Positions 1-10,553 of a stretch of 64,000 bases of DNA are shown piece by piece. Where the stretch lies: positions 1-64,000 of the forward strand of contig JAGMUV010000024.1 in the NCBI GenBank assembly GCA_020744425.1. Direction: 5' to 3'. Every line of letters starts with the position of its first letter. Positions within the stretch are counted from its first letter, which is position 1. This DNA comes from Dactylonectria macrodidyma (Eukaryota; Ascomycota; Sordariomycetes; Hypocreales; Nectriaceae). The position numbers were made by a program, and so were the translations under genes. The notes under the pieces were generated by a model. That model saw only the letters and a program-made list of their open reading frames with translations. It did no database searches and had not been told where the DNA came from.

Positions 1-267
1 TTCCAGCAACCGATCGCTAAGCGTGCTCTTGCCATGATCAATGTGCGCGACGATGCAGAAGTTTCGGTAGCGGTCAATCGGGATGGCGGAGATGCGAGCC
101 TCGAGCTCAGGGGGCGTCGCTTTGTGTACTGCTTTGGCAGCGTATGTACGGCGTGATAAGAACCGGGGGAGGGCAAGCAGAGCGGCGCCGTGGCAGGGCC
201 GCCATTGTCCAGCTGGCAGAAGGCATTGCCGCGTCCAGGCTCGCCCAGCGGTCCAAGCCAGGCTCAT
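1..267 (-). CDS. GUF1: Mitochondrial translation GTPase GUF1 (EF4/LepA family), N-terminal 89 residues only
   Basis: The reverse strand reads 89 uninterrupted codons from an ATG at 267 to the window edge, where the gene runs off. Seen: a basic, Arg-rich, acid-poor N-terminus (residues 1-45, including [11 protein letters not shown]) that looks like a mitochondrial presequence. It is followed by the LepA/GUF1 signature: PPELEARI, then [19 protein letters not shown], whose HIDHGKST is the G1 P-loop of translational GTPases, then LSDRLLE. Family knowledge: GUF1 binds mitochondrial ribosomes, promotes back-translocation and supports accurate synthesis under stress. About 85% of the protein (switch regions, domains II-V, C-terminal LepA domain) lies outside the window. 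The start is the first ATG in frame and gives a sensible presequence. EF-G and EF-Tu are less likely because of the [16 protein letters not shown] spacing. Confidence 0.93.
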   Translation of the reverse strand, partial: MSLAWTAGRAWTRQCLLPAGQWRPCHGAALLALPRFLSRRTYAAKAVHKATPPELEARISAIPIDRYRNFCIVAHIDHGKSTLSDRLLE

Positions 268-1109
268 TGAGACCTAGACTTTGTTGTTGTAAAGGTGCAT
301 CTGGAGGCACACCAGGGGTCGGTCCGGGGACTGGGAGTCAGATTGGCGGGTGGCAGGAATGTCGGACAATGATGCTCGAAATGCCCGTCTTTCGATTGTC
401 GAGACCGAAGAATTTAGAATTAGATCGGGATCCATCCCTGCTAAGGTCGAGGTACGTACCGCGACTTGCCTCAAATCACCAGTCCCGTTAACCCGTCCCG
501 TTTGACACAAACAGGGCCCATCCCGAGACCACACCCCACTTCAACTTTATGTAGGGAGGTAAGTTAGATACCTGACGCTCGACGTGTATATCTGGCTGAT
601 CAGCCTTTCGCCTGCAGACAGAGTTGCAGACGGGATTCGACATTTGAGGATGACGTTAATGCTATCTTTGACCTTGATACAACCCACTGACGTGATACTA
701 GGTTTTGTCACCAGGTACCACTGGTTTCGAGTGCTTCTCGACTCAATGACAATTGTTCGTTTGGTGAAGCTAGTCTACTGATGAACTCTAGGTGCAACAT
801 TACCACCGAGTCATACATGCCTGTCTCGGGTGCTTGATTTTCATTTCTAGCGTAACATTCACAGCCCTCGAGGATCAGAATAAATAATGGTACATATAGA
901 CTGTGTGTCCTATCAGGAAGCTGTCATCTTCATAAGACCTGGGTACTAGAACAGAATAGAATGTCACTGGGGTATCGTTTCTCTCCACGTGCTGCTTGGC
1001 TTCAGATACAATGCGCCTCTGTCACTTGGCGCAAACATGTTCACTCCAACCTCCCATTACATCGTTTCCAACCCATCAAACCGTCAAGCCGTCCATCTCG
1101 TTATTCCCA
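268..1109. other. Intergenic: GUF1 promoter and 3' flank of the MIT-domain gene
   Basis: No reading frame here has coding character. The left part must carry the GUF1 promoter and leader; the right part is 3' flank of the MIT-domain gene. A run near 883-893 (AATAAATAATGG) is A+T-rich, but I could not assign it a function. Confidence 0.6.
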
Positions 1110-4100
1110 TCATGTCAGAACCCATTCACTCCCACGCTTGATGAACTTGTCCAAGAGCATCCCTAGGTCCGCGAGCACGAACCGGCAGACATAAAACCCG
1201 AAGAACTCCGCCGCATGCCGTGTGCATAGTTCTAGCCCCACCTGAGTTTTATCAGCATGGCGTAGACCAGGATCTTCAACCTGTCTCGCAATTTGATCTA
1301 AATGGCTTGCATTAGCATGACTGGGTGTTTTGCCACTCTGGACTTTGAGCCAGTACTCACCAATGGCTTGGGCAGCATCGAAGAGGCGCGCAAGGGAGCT
1401 CATGTACATTGCATTCGGCCCCGTAAATTGCGCCTGCGTGAGATCCCGCTTCGCAGGCCGGCTGGTCGGGTGCCCTGTCATGGGCAGGCTTGGAATTCCT
1501 GGAATGTCTTTGCTGGCATCTGGTCCTACTGACTTGCTGTTGTAGGACCCTCCAAGACCAACAGCAGAATTCTTAGAACGGAGGCGTCGCCACGAGAAGG
1601 CCGACTTGCCTGACACGCTGGAGGACCTTGGCATGCCTGCCCCGGCATCCCCATCCGCGCCATTGGATGCGTCCTTGAAGAGCGTCGCAGAGCCCTGAAC
1701 CCCGACTTCACTCCCTAACTTACGCGTCAGTGCTGACTGAACTTGTTCGAGAACACCTTCCAGGGATTGCATCTCCTCTAGGACGGCATCCGCGTCAAAC
1801 GTGTCGACTTTGGCAATCTTGAGGAGCGCGGCAGTAAGGAAGTCGCAGTTGGCAACCTTGTCCTCAATGTTCTTCAGCTTTACTCCCTTGACTCGCCACA
1901 CCTCCCTCGGCACGAACAACTTGCTGCTCAAGTAGCCACCACGGGGATGTGCAAGAGTCTGGTACAGGCACCGCATTAGCCAAAAGGGCCTTAACATGAA
2001 ATCGGTGGGACACGGTTCTAAAGGTACAGGCACGTCCGGAATAATCGAGTTGGGTGATCCGGGAATAGTCGGAGAGTGGAAGTTGTCGTCGAAGAGAGAA
2101 AGGCCGGCTGCAGCCGTATCTAACCTGTCTCGGAAGGCAGACGCAAGTGGTGTTGGGAGCGCTGGAACAGCTGGTGTCCGCGAAGTTCCAAAAGGCGTAT
2201 TACTTGACGGAGTTCCCGGAGACATATCCGAGTTTTCATCCAGATTTGTGACTGACATATTGCGACTCTTCATGCTCCTCAAACTAGACGATGAAAAGTT
2301 CTTTCTCAACCTCGACACATTCGGCGACGAAGATCGCCCTGTAGTATTCTCATCCTCTTCAACAGGCCCCAGGTGCCTGAATGGCGAGGCTGGAGGCTGG
2401 AGATCGTCAGTTGGGCTTGCTTCCCAGAGCGGTGGTGACGATGGACGTCGGAAGCCGGCCGCAGAGCGCACGCCTACGTTAGGCGGGATGATGGTGTCAT
2501 GTCCATCTGTGATGGCGGATTTGGCGGGGGTGGTGTCTTCCGAATGTTGGGTAAGAGGAGGGCCAAGCTTGGTTGTTTCGATTTTGAGCTGTTTGGGATT
2601 CTGACCCGACAGTCGACGGTTTCGTACAGATTGCGCCGAAGATGAAGGTCTTGGCGGAGGTAGGTCTGGAAGTGATCCGGTCGGCGGCGGCGCAGCTGGG
2701 GCCATTGGCATACCCGGAAAGGGAGGAGGCATCTCGGTCACGGTTGAGAGTGAGGTCGCTGTGGTGGGGGGATTTGAACCCGATGAACTATGCCAAGTCC
2801 GCGCAGTTCGGCCACTCGAATCCGATTCCCGAGGAACTGGTGGTCTCTGTGTGCTATCCATTGCGAATTGCTCGATACCGTAGTCGCGCGCCATCTCCTC
2901 CAGAATTCTCTCCTCCTCGTCAGATGAGTTGTCATCAAAGAAACCCTCAGGCATACTGTGGGTATCTTGATGAACTGGGGGTTGAGGCTGTCGTTGTCTC
3001 TCTATTTGCGTGACGATTTCAAAGGCTTCTTGCTCAGTTTGCCTCACCCGCTCGCGGGCAATCTCAACCTTGCGCAGGGCGTTCACCACAGCTTCTTCGT
3101 GAGCTTCCTCCGGTTTTTGCGAGCCATAATGATCAGTAGGACTCATTGGCTCATAGCCTTCATCGTACGCAGCCTCAATCGCAGCATCAAGTGCCGTATC
3201 GAATTCGGCCTCAGTATTACCGCTGGCAGCTCGGATGTGCTTCCTCCTGAAGCCTAGAGACGATGTGCGTGAGTGAACGGAGGAGGATGTTGAGCCGCCC
3301 GATTCATCAATAGGATCTAGCCAAGAGTTTAAGCTATCCTCTCTTCCATGATGCGGAGCATCTGTAGACTCGACGGGGTGACCTGTAGCAACAGCAAAAT
3401 CAGGAGCGTCTGTATCTTCCTGGGTTTTCGACGGAGAAAGTGGACGGCGCGGTGACAATGGGGCTGGGATATAAGGATAGTCGGTTGGTCTTTGTAGGAG
3501 GAAAGGATCAGGCGACCTTAGGTGAATGGGCGACCGGGAGAAGGAAGATTGGAGAAGGCCAGGTTCGGGGGTGAGTGTCGTTATGATTGGTTTCGGCTTG
3601 TTCGCTCGTCGTGATTGAGGGGCCATATGTGGTGGTTGAGGACTTCGACTATCATCCCTGATCACTCTTGTGATAGTTGCTGTTTCAAAAACTGCCACCT
3701 CCTCGGCTTCTTCGTCGTCGAGGTGCAGCATGGACTCTGAATCTGGGCGACGGACATCGCTATCGGGCCGTGAGGGCAGCGCTTTTGTATCCTCATCCAG
3801 CCAAGGTGCTATCTGATCGAGTTCTTCAATTCGGCTGGTGTAGGTGCGTCTCTACAGCAGACAATCATGGGTTAATAAGACCCTTGTTAGCATCGGGAAA
3901 TTCAACTTACAATTGCTTCCAGCTTTCTTTTGTCCTCGTCGCCGGTCGTCTTCTGGAGTACTTGTCGAAGTAGTTCACATGCTTCAGCGTACGCTTCCCG
4001 TGCACCCTCAAAGTTCTGGGCATTGTCAAGCTGGACTGCAGTATTGGCCTTTTGCAAGGCTCTGGAGAGCATCGCTTTTTGAGACGGAGGTTTAGTACCA

Positions 4101-5128
4101 CGGCTCTTGTCATGACTACTCTTGCCTGAACGACTTCGGGAATGACCCCGTGACATATGTGCCTCTCCTTCGTAATCGTAAGGCATGATGGGTTTCTGTG
4201 TGACAGAAGAGACCGGATGGGCAAAGGCGGCTATGCTGATTTGGTTTATGGAGTTGGAAGTACCTGGTGGAATGGGGGACTGACTCTCCTGGCGGGCGAC
4301 ACTCGGGAGTCGGCGCTCAGTCGAACCAGGGCCAGCCCCTTCTATTGATACTTGGAGATATTCGCTGAGGTTTGGAGGCTCCAATGGTGATAATGAGGCG
4401 ATTGGAGGTAGCGACCGCGGGGGATGGTTGTCCTCAGATTGCGGTGTAGGCGCTGGCAGGTCGTGGGGTTTCGAGACGGAAGATGAGCTTGGTCGTCGAT
4501 TCTTTTGGAGTTTTCTGGGCGATGGCCTCGCGGTTGGAGATTTGTTGACAACGCTGATCGCATCGACGCTTCCACGGGACCCAAAGCGGGAATGAGTCGC
4601 GCGATGGGGCACCTGGGAGGTGCGACTGGACCCAGTGGTAGAGGTCGACCAGCGGTTGAGAAGCCACGAGACCTCGGCGGGGTTGTTGGTCGGCGAACGA
4701 GAAGCGGTGGCACTGTGAGAGGGTCGCGGAGGGGTTTGAGGGCGCAAGCGGTGGCCGACGATGGGTGACGGCTGGCGCAAGGGTTCGAGAGAGTCGGATT
4801 GCGAGGCGGGCGCAATGTGCGGTGGTGGTAGCAAGGAGGAACTCCGAGGAGGGCGAGCGGCGGCGCGGCCAGCAAAGGAGTCAGGGTTTGGCGAGGCGGG
4901 ATGGTAGAAGGAGAACGACGGCGGGTGTGCTGGTCTCGAGGGATCGGAGTAGGGATCGGGGTGCTGGCGACGCTGGAGGTACTGGTGATGTTGATGGAGC
5001 CGTAAGTCAGTAGGCGCGGAGGTGGAGGCGGAGGCAGAGAGGCTCCACGGGAGCTCCACGGGGACGGCGACGGTGGAGGAGGAAGCGGACGCAGTCAGGT
5101 CGTGGGAGGAGAGATATGCCTCCGGCAT
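1110..5128 (-). CDS. Large MIT-domain protein, fungal, 1319 aa
   Basis: Two exons, 5128-3911 and 3851-1110, joined across a 59-nt intron (GTAAGT donor, GCTAAC branch site, TAG acceptor) that falls between codons. Residues 1-340 are low-complexity Ser/Pro/Arg. Residues about 352-425 form a helical MIT (microtubule interacting and transport) module; it includes SRALQKANTAVQLDNAQNF and EAYAEACELLRQVL, with the junction at KLEAI/RRTYTSRIEEL. The middle is Ser/Pro-rich and disordered. The last about 300 residues look globular (PFWLMRCLYQTLAHPRGGYL, LFVPREVW). MIT domains bind ESCRT-III tails or associate with endosomes and microtubules; an endosomal or cytoskeletal scaffold role here is inferred. 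No catalytic motif or membrane segment is visible. A VPS23 gene lies 15 kb away but is not adjacent. Confidence 0.85.
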
Positions 5129-6304
5129 TCTCTGTCTAGGCCGTAGGTCGGGTTGGGTCGAGACGAGTCAGATCCGGTGCAGTGCGGTGCGGTACGGTGC
5201 GAGTCGAACCAAACCAAAGTGGACAATCCCCCCTTTCCAGTTGACGACACACTATCAATCGGGTCAAGTCTGGTGTGGCCGGTAGGTTGGCGGGTTGCTG
5301 CTAGCGGTGTTCACTGGTGCCTCGTGGAGTTTGGTGGTGCTGGATGTGGGCTAATGGCCCGCTTTGCTGGAGGCCACGGACTGCGCAGTGAGGTACCTAC
5401 AGTACGAGAGAAGTACAACGGTGGAAGTACAGCGCTCGGGGAGCGTGGCGCGTTAAAGTGCAGAGGTCAAGCACAGCGCATTACCATTCGCACCGCTCGA
5501 TTGGTCGTTCGCTAGGCTCAATGCAGACGGAGGAAGAATGTTGGAATCGTCGCCCTTTCTGGTGATGGTGACGAGTCAACGATTCAGCAATGAAACAGAT
5601 GGGCAGAGAATCCGAGACGGTACGGTCTATGGACAAAGGCGGTAGGTTGGGAGAATGCCCATGTCAGGGGATGGGCCTAGCCGTACCTGCAGCTTTGGTT
5701 GGTAGATGGCTACCACGGAACATGCCTTCCCTTACACTTCTCCATCTTTCACTTCTTCTAAAGCACTGTGGCGCTGTCACGTTTCGGGCTGAGCTCGGTG
5801 CGAAAGTTGCCGCTTGGGGAAGACTGTGCGTGTGGCTGCACGCGATTCCGACGTCCAACACGGCACAAGTGAACGGTGCTCTAATGTCCTGAGACGCTCC
5901 CTTCTAGCACACATAAGGAAGTACCCTGTCGGTACCTAGATAGGATCAGGAGTACCTGGGCGGTGTTAAAGGGAGTACATGCTAATTATGGGTCGCGCGT
6001 GTTCGTGCACGGGCAGGCAGCCTCTGCCATGGATCTCAGCTAGCGCCCCTGAAGCTCGATATCTCTTTCATTCATTGCATTTCCCATCCCTGCCCCACGC
6101 AGGGACGCCATGCATTAAGCGGGGCCCGAGCCTCCTGCAGTTGGAGAGCTTCTGGCGCGGATCTAGCCAGAGGAAGGGTACCTTTAATACACGTCTTGCA
6201 GCGCGCGTTGCTTGGCCGCAACCTTACCACATCATCAAACTTACAACGACGAACGAACCCCTTGTAAATGTCACTTAGGCCGGTTTCTTATTTGGATTGC
6301 AAAT
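5129..6304. other. Divergent promoter region between the MIT-domain gene and CTNNBL1
   Basis: No coding frame is credible. The region holds both upstream regions, with several GGTACCT-type motifs (about 5391, 5931 and 6177) of the kind common by chance in this DNA. No clear TATA box was found. Confidence 0.6.
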
Positions 6305-8191
6305 ATGGCAAGTGTAGATGATTTCTTCAAGGTTCGTTTGCAAGTCTCCGACTTCGATGTCAAGACACGAATCACCCATCTCACCAGTTTACTCAGAACC
6401 CGGGTAAATCCCCAAAGCGCAAGCTAGATCCGATCCGAGATCCAAGTACGTTGCATGTCGGATGCTCTCACTGTCAAGTTTCCCGGACGCTAATCACATG
6501 TCTTTGTAGACGAAATATACAAGTCGGCCAAGCTGAACATCAAGGATTCGAACCGCCACGCCCGAGTTAACGACGCCGAACCTGACGAGGATGACGGCGA
6601 AGCTGGTCCTGCGCCTCCACTCAACGACAACAACGACGACTTCGGCCCCGACCTACCTCCCGACGACGATGAAGACCGTTTCTTTGGTGGAGGCATCACC
6701 AAACAAGAATCAGAGTTACTCGACTACGTTGAAGAGGCTGACGCAGGAATCGCCCCAGAGAAGATCGATCTAGCCTGGCTGCGCAAAACTGCGTTGAACT
6801 TTGAAAAGCGCATCACGAAGAACGCTGAGCTCCGGGCCAAGTTCGAAGACGACCCGCAGAAATTCATTGGCAGCGAGGCTGATCTTGATGCTGACATCAA
6901 GGGGCTTTCGTTATTATCACAACACCCAGAGCTGTATAAAGATTTTGTTAAGACGGGATGCGTCGCAAGTCTGGTCAGTTTACTGGCGCACGAAAATACA
7001 GACATTGCCATCGATGCCATTGAGATACTGGGAGAGCTGACAGACGAGGATGTCGCAGCCGACGAATCTCAGTGGAATGGCCTCGTTGATGCCATGATGG
7101 ATTCGGACGTGCTGGGTCTTTTGGTATCAAACTTTTCCCGCCTAAACGAAACCGACGAGTCGGATCGGACCGGCATATACCACGCTCTTGGGGTGATTGA
7201 GAACCTGTGCTCTTGGCCGTCTACCGCCAAACGCGTTGGAGAGGATGAGAAGCTATTGGAATGGCTCTTACAGCGTATTCAACAGAAAGAGGACCCAGTG
7301 ACCCAGAACAAGCAGTATGCGGCAGAGATCCTAGCTATCTTGTCACAGGCGTCTCCCACCAACCGTGCCCAACTCACGCGTCTCAACGCCGTCGACATTC
7401 TCTTGCAACTAGTTGCCCCTTACCGACGACATGATCCGGAAAGGGGCAGTGAGGAGGAAGAGTATATGGAGAACCTCTTTGAGGCATTGACCTGTCTTGC
7501 AGATGGGGCTGAGGGTAAGACCAAACTCCTCGAGGCAGAAGGAGTGGAGCTGTGCCTCATCATGTTGAAGGAGGGTAAGAGAAGCAAGCCGCCAGCATTG
7601 CGTCTTCTGGACCATGCCGTTGGTGGCAGCACCAGCACTGAGGTATCTCAGAAAGTAGTTGAGGCGGGCGGCCTCAGGGCAATCTTTACACTCTTCATGA
7701 AGACGCAGGACCACCGCATCCTAGAGCATTTGGTTGGCATATTTGCCTCGATGCTCAGATATTTGCCTGCCAACTCGGCAGAGAGGATACGGACTCTGGC
7801 CAAGTTCGTAGAAAAAGACTACGAGAAGATTTCAAAACTCATTAAGCTCCGGAGAGATTACAGCGGACGGATTGCAAGGGTCGAGCAACAGAACGTCACG
7901 GAAGGGAAAGGGCTGTCATCAGAGGATAAGGAAGAAGCAGAACTAGAATGGCTGTCGAGGAAAATTGATGCCGGGTTGTTTACGCTGCAGACTATTGACC
8001 AGGCCCTTGCCTGGCTGGTAGCTGAGGACAATGGGGCTCAGCGAAAAATCAAGCAGTTGCTCGCCGAGCGCGATGAGGGGCTGGGTGTGATAGGGGCAAC
8101 GCTTAGGGAACAGCTGGAGGCACTGGACACGACCGAGGAGAACCAAGACACAAAGGATATGTTGGGTACTCTAGTCGATTTCGTTCACTAA
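6305..8191 (+). CDS. CTNNBL1: Beta-catenin-like protein 1 (CTNNBL1), 585 aa
   Basis: Three exons: 6305-6331, 6397-6445 and 6510-8191, with introns of 65 and 64 nt. The first exon codes only MASVDDFFK. The second gives NPGKSPKRKLDPIRDPN, a basic nuclear-targeting-like stretch. The third starts EIYKSAKL, passes through an acidic segment, then enters the armadillo-like body. Family marks seen: ALNFEKRITKNAELRAKF, HENTDIAIDAIEILGELTD, YAAEILAILSQ, PALRLLDHAVGG and DAGLFTLQTIDQALAWL. Length is close to human CTNNBL1 (about 563 aa). Family knowledge: the protein binds the Prp19/CDC5L complex and acts with the spliceosome in the nucleus. The start is set by the conserved short first exon; the next in-frame ATG, inside exon 3, would remove the conserved N-terminus. 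Its 3' end faces vma-10 at 167 bp. Confidence 0.93.
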
Positions 8192-8358
8192 ACTTGTATT
8201 AATAGCTGCGGCCTCGAGGGGACGCATGAGGATCAATCATGTTTCGCGAGCTGGTCTTCCATCTCCACACGTTCCTCCTCTTGCTCTTTAGGTTCGGGAA
8301 TGATTGGAGGAGCTCAAGCTTCAGCTGCGATCTTGGCGGATTTGCTCACAGCACATGT

Positions 8359-9018
8359 TCAAGCTGCAGAGGGGGCCACGGGCTTGACATCAAAGACGGC
8401 AGAGAGCAGGTTCTTGACAACATTGGCCTGGCTCTTCTTTCCGGCAGCCTGGATCTCCTTGATCTGCTTCTCCGCCTCACGGTTAGCCTCGGCCTCAGCC
8501 GCCTCGTTGCCTTTGCTGTGCTATCCGGATGAGAGCTTAGTTAGCGATACTGGAACATCGCGTCTGATTCGAGAATAAAAGGGGATAGCGCACCTCAGAC
8601 TCGAAATCCTTGTACTCGTTCTCCTTCGAGGCCTTGTAATCGGCTATCTCTTGCTTGGCTTCGTCACGGGCTTCCCTGACACGCTTCGTGCGGACTTGAA
8701 AGGCGGTTGGTTACTGGGCGGTGTTCTGTAAAGACATGGAGGGGAGGGGGGTCTCACATTCCCGAGCTGCGATAAAACCAAGTCAGTACCATAGAGCGAA
8801 ACGAGGGACTTGGGAGTTGATCCTTACCCTTCTGAACAATCTTGGAAGCTTCTCGCTCAGCCTGGCGGTTTGTTAGCCGGGTAATTGTAGCTGGTTAATG
8901 AAGCGGTACGCACGTCAAGGAGAGTCTGGATACCGGCCGAGTTTTGAGCAGACTAGGATTTAGGTTAGTTGGGGCGTCGTCTTGATGGCGAAGGAGATGG
9001 GAGCTCGGTGCTGACCAT
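8359..9018 (-). CDS. vma-10: Vacuolar H+-ATPase subunit G (Vma10), 115 aa, six exons
   Basis: Exons on the reverse strand: 9018-9016 (only the ATG), 8952-8914, 8861-8828, 8766-8758, 8694-8594 and 8520-8359. Introns are 63, 52, 61, 63 and 73 nt, all GT-AG. The spliced protein starts MSAQNSAGIQTLLDAERE, continues ASKIVQKAREFRTKRV, then a long charged helix, and ends FDVKPVAPSAA. It matches the length and opening of filamentous-fungal subunit G. Family knowledge: subunit G pairs with subunit E in the peripheral stalk that joins V1 to Vo and resists rotation; it is cytosolic-facing on vacuole and endosome membranes. Two oddities are an intron directly after the start codon and a 9-nt fourth exon that codes ARE across its junctions. 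No long open frame marks this gene, so an unspliced search would miss it. Confidence 0.95.
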
Positions 9019-9872
9019 GGTGATGGATGGAGGACGGCGTGGACGAGGAAAGACGGCAGGTCGATGGACGGAATCGGGTCGAGTTAGAGGAGGGCGTGTC
9101 TATGCTACGGGGTGTTCGAAGGCGAGTTTAAGGTAGTAATCGTGCAAGGAGAGCTGCGATGGGAGATAGGGTGGTGAGTACGCGGTGAGTTGGTGGAATC
9201 TTGAAGGTCAGAGTTGAGGTTGTGGCCAAGGTGAGGTATGAGGTAAGGGTACTGTGGTCCATGTAGGGGTGCTTGGCTCTTGATTGGTGATTACGTCTGT
9301 CGCAAAAGGCTCCTGACAGTGGGCGCAGCGGGTACCTTAGGTATCTAGTGACCTGAAGTACCTTAGCCGATAAGTCTCTTATTAGTGGGTGCTGGTCTAC
9401 TGGGCTGGAACTTGCACGCCGTAGTTGCCTGGGGTCGGTCGGTACATGCTTGCATGTGGTGAGCTAAGCTCCAACATGTACCTACCGCCAGTACGTGCTC
9501 CGCTCGCCGTGGGCCTTCTGTGCCAGCGCTTAAGTAGGGTGCTTCCCTGGCTCTCCCACCAGCAGCCAGCAAAGACCCCCTGTACCTACCGGAGCTCCTC
9601 TATTGGACCACCCAGCCGCCACTGCAGCTGCGCGGCTGCACCTCTTACTTTCACGTCATGGCTTGATTCTGTCGCTTCACTTTGTGCCTCTGAAATCTGC
9701 AGAAGGCCCGTAGCCGTGGATATTCCCGCCTCCCTATCGCTCCCGCACGGCCTCTCGGCGGCCCAATTCGAATCCAAGACCATTAGACCGCCCGCGTTCA
9801 CCCCCGACGTGTCTACCGCTCATTCCCCTGTGGCTGTCCGCTGCCACCCGAGCACCGAATCAAGGTGCCATC
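9019..9872. other. Divergent promoter region of vma-10 and PET117
   Basis: No credible coding frame. Contains GGTACCTTAGGTATCTAG (9331-9348) and other TACC/GGTA repeats near 9479 and 9584. These resemble elements scattered through other intergenic parts of the window and may or may not be functional. Confidence 0.55.
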
Positions 9873-10238
9873 ATGTCTCGCGCCTCTAGGCTCACCCTGG
9901 CGGCCACGTCCCTGTTCGCCGCCAGCACTGTCGTCATCGTCCATTTCCAACAAAAGTTCGAGAAGGAGGTATTTCTACCCTGCTCTCCAGTTCCCCATTG
10001 GCTTAAGAATAATTGTTGCGGCGACTATTGGGGGCTACGGAACTGGCTTCGGGCTGACCACTATTTTACGACTTAGGCAATGCATGAGGGTGTAATCCGC
10101 GACATGGAGCAACAACGCATCAAAAGAGAGCGACAACTCGACTTCGACATGCAAAAAGCTCTAGAGGAGGAATACAAGCGGGAACAATCTGTTCACGATT
10201 CGATAGCAGCAGCAGACAAGGCCACCCCAAACAGATGA
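9873..10238 (+). CDS. PET117: Cytochrome c oxidase assembly protein PET117, 85 aa
   Basis: Two exons, 9873-9968 and 10077-10238, with a 108-nt GT-AG intron falling between codons. The protein opens MSRASRLTLAATSLFAASTV, a single N-terminal hydrophobic segment with basic flank, followed by HFQQKFEKEAMHEGVIRD and a charged helix (MEQQRIKRERQLDFDMQ). This is the PET117 pattern: short length, MSRASK/R start, one membrane anchor, and the motif E-x-MHxGxIRD. Family knowledge: it is a mitochondrial matrix-side inner-membrane protein that couples heme a synthase oligomerisation to complex IV assembly. The start is the first ATG and fits the family start exactly. Its 3' end faces RPB2, 315 bp away. 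The length (85 aa) is slightly below that of yeast Pet117. Confidence 0.93.
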
Positions 10239-10553
10239 CACTGAGAGCAGTCGCCATAAGCCATATCAACCATGTATAAGATGTAAAACAAAGAGAATAC
10301 CGCTCCGCTCTGTATCCCTGAGTTCGTAAATGCATTTCATGTTCTACTATCCTAGTCTCGCCGCTGTGTCGATTTTGTACACGCCAACCTTTGTCCCCTT
10401 GCTCTACATTACAACCACGACTAAGTCCCCCATGGCCCCTCATACTCTCCGTGGCTCTCGCCTAATTGTCAGTTTCATCATCGCCTCGTGTCGTTCTTCT
10501 TCCGGCTAGGCTGCTGCGATTCAGGGCTGCCTAGTAGTCCTTTCGAATTCCCT
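10239..10553. other. Convergent 3' flanks of PET117 and RPB2
   Basis: 315 bp between two converging stop codons. Nothing else is visible beyond likely 3' untranslated sequence on both strands. Confidence 0.6.

Noticed and set aside
1996..2604. 202-codon plus-strand frame inside the MIT-domain gene
   Set aside because: Antisense shadow of a disordered, low-stop coding region.
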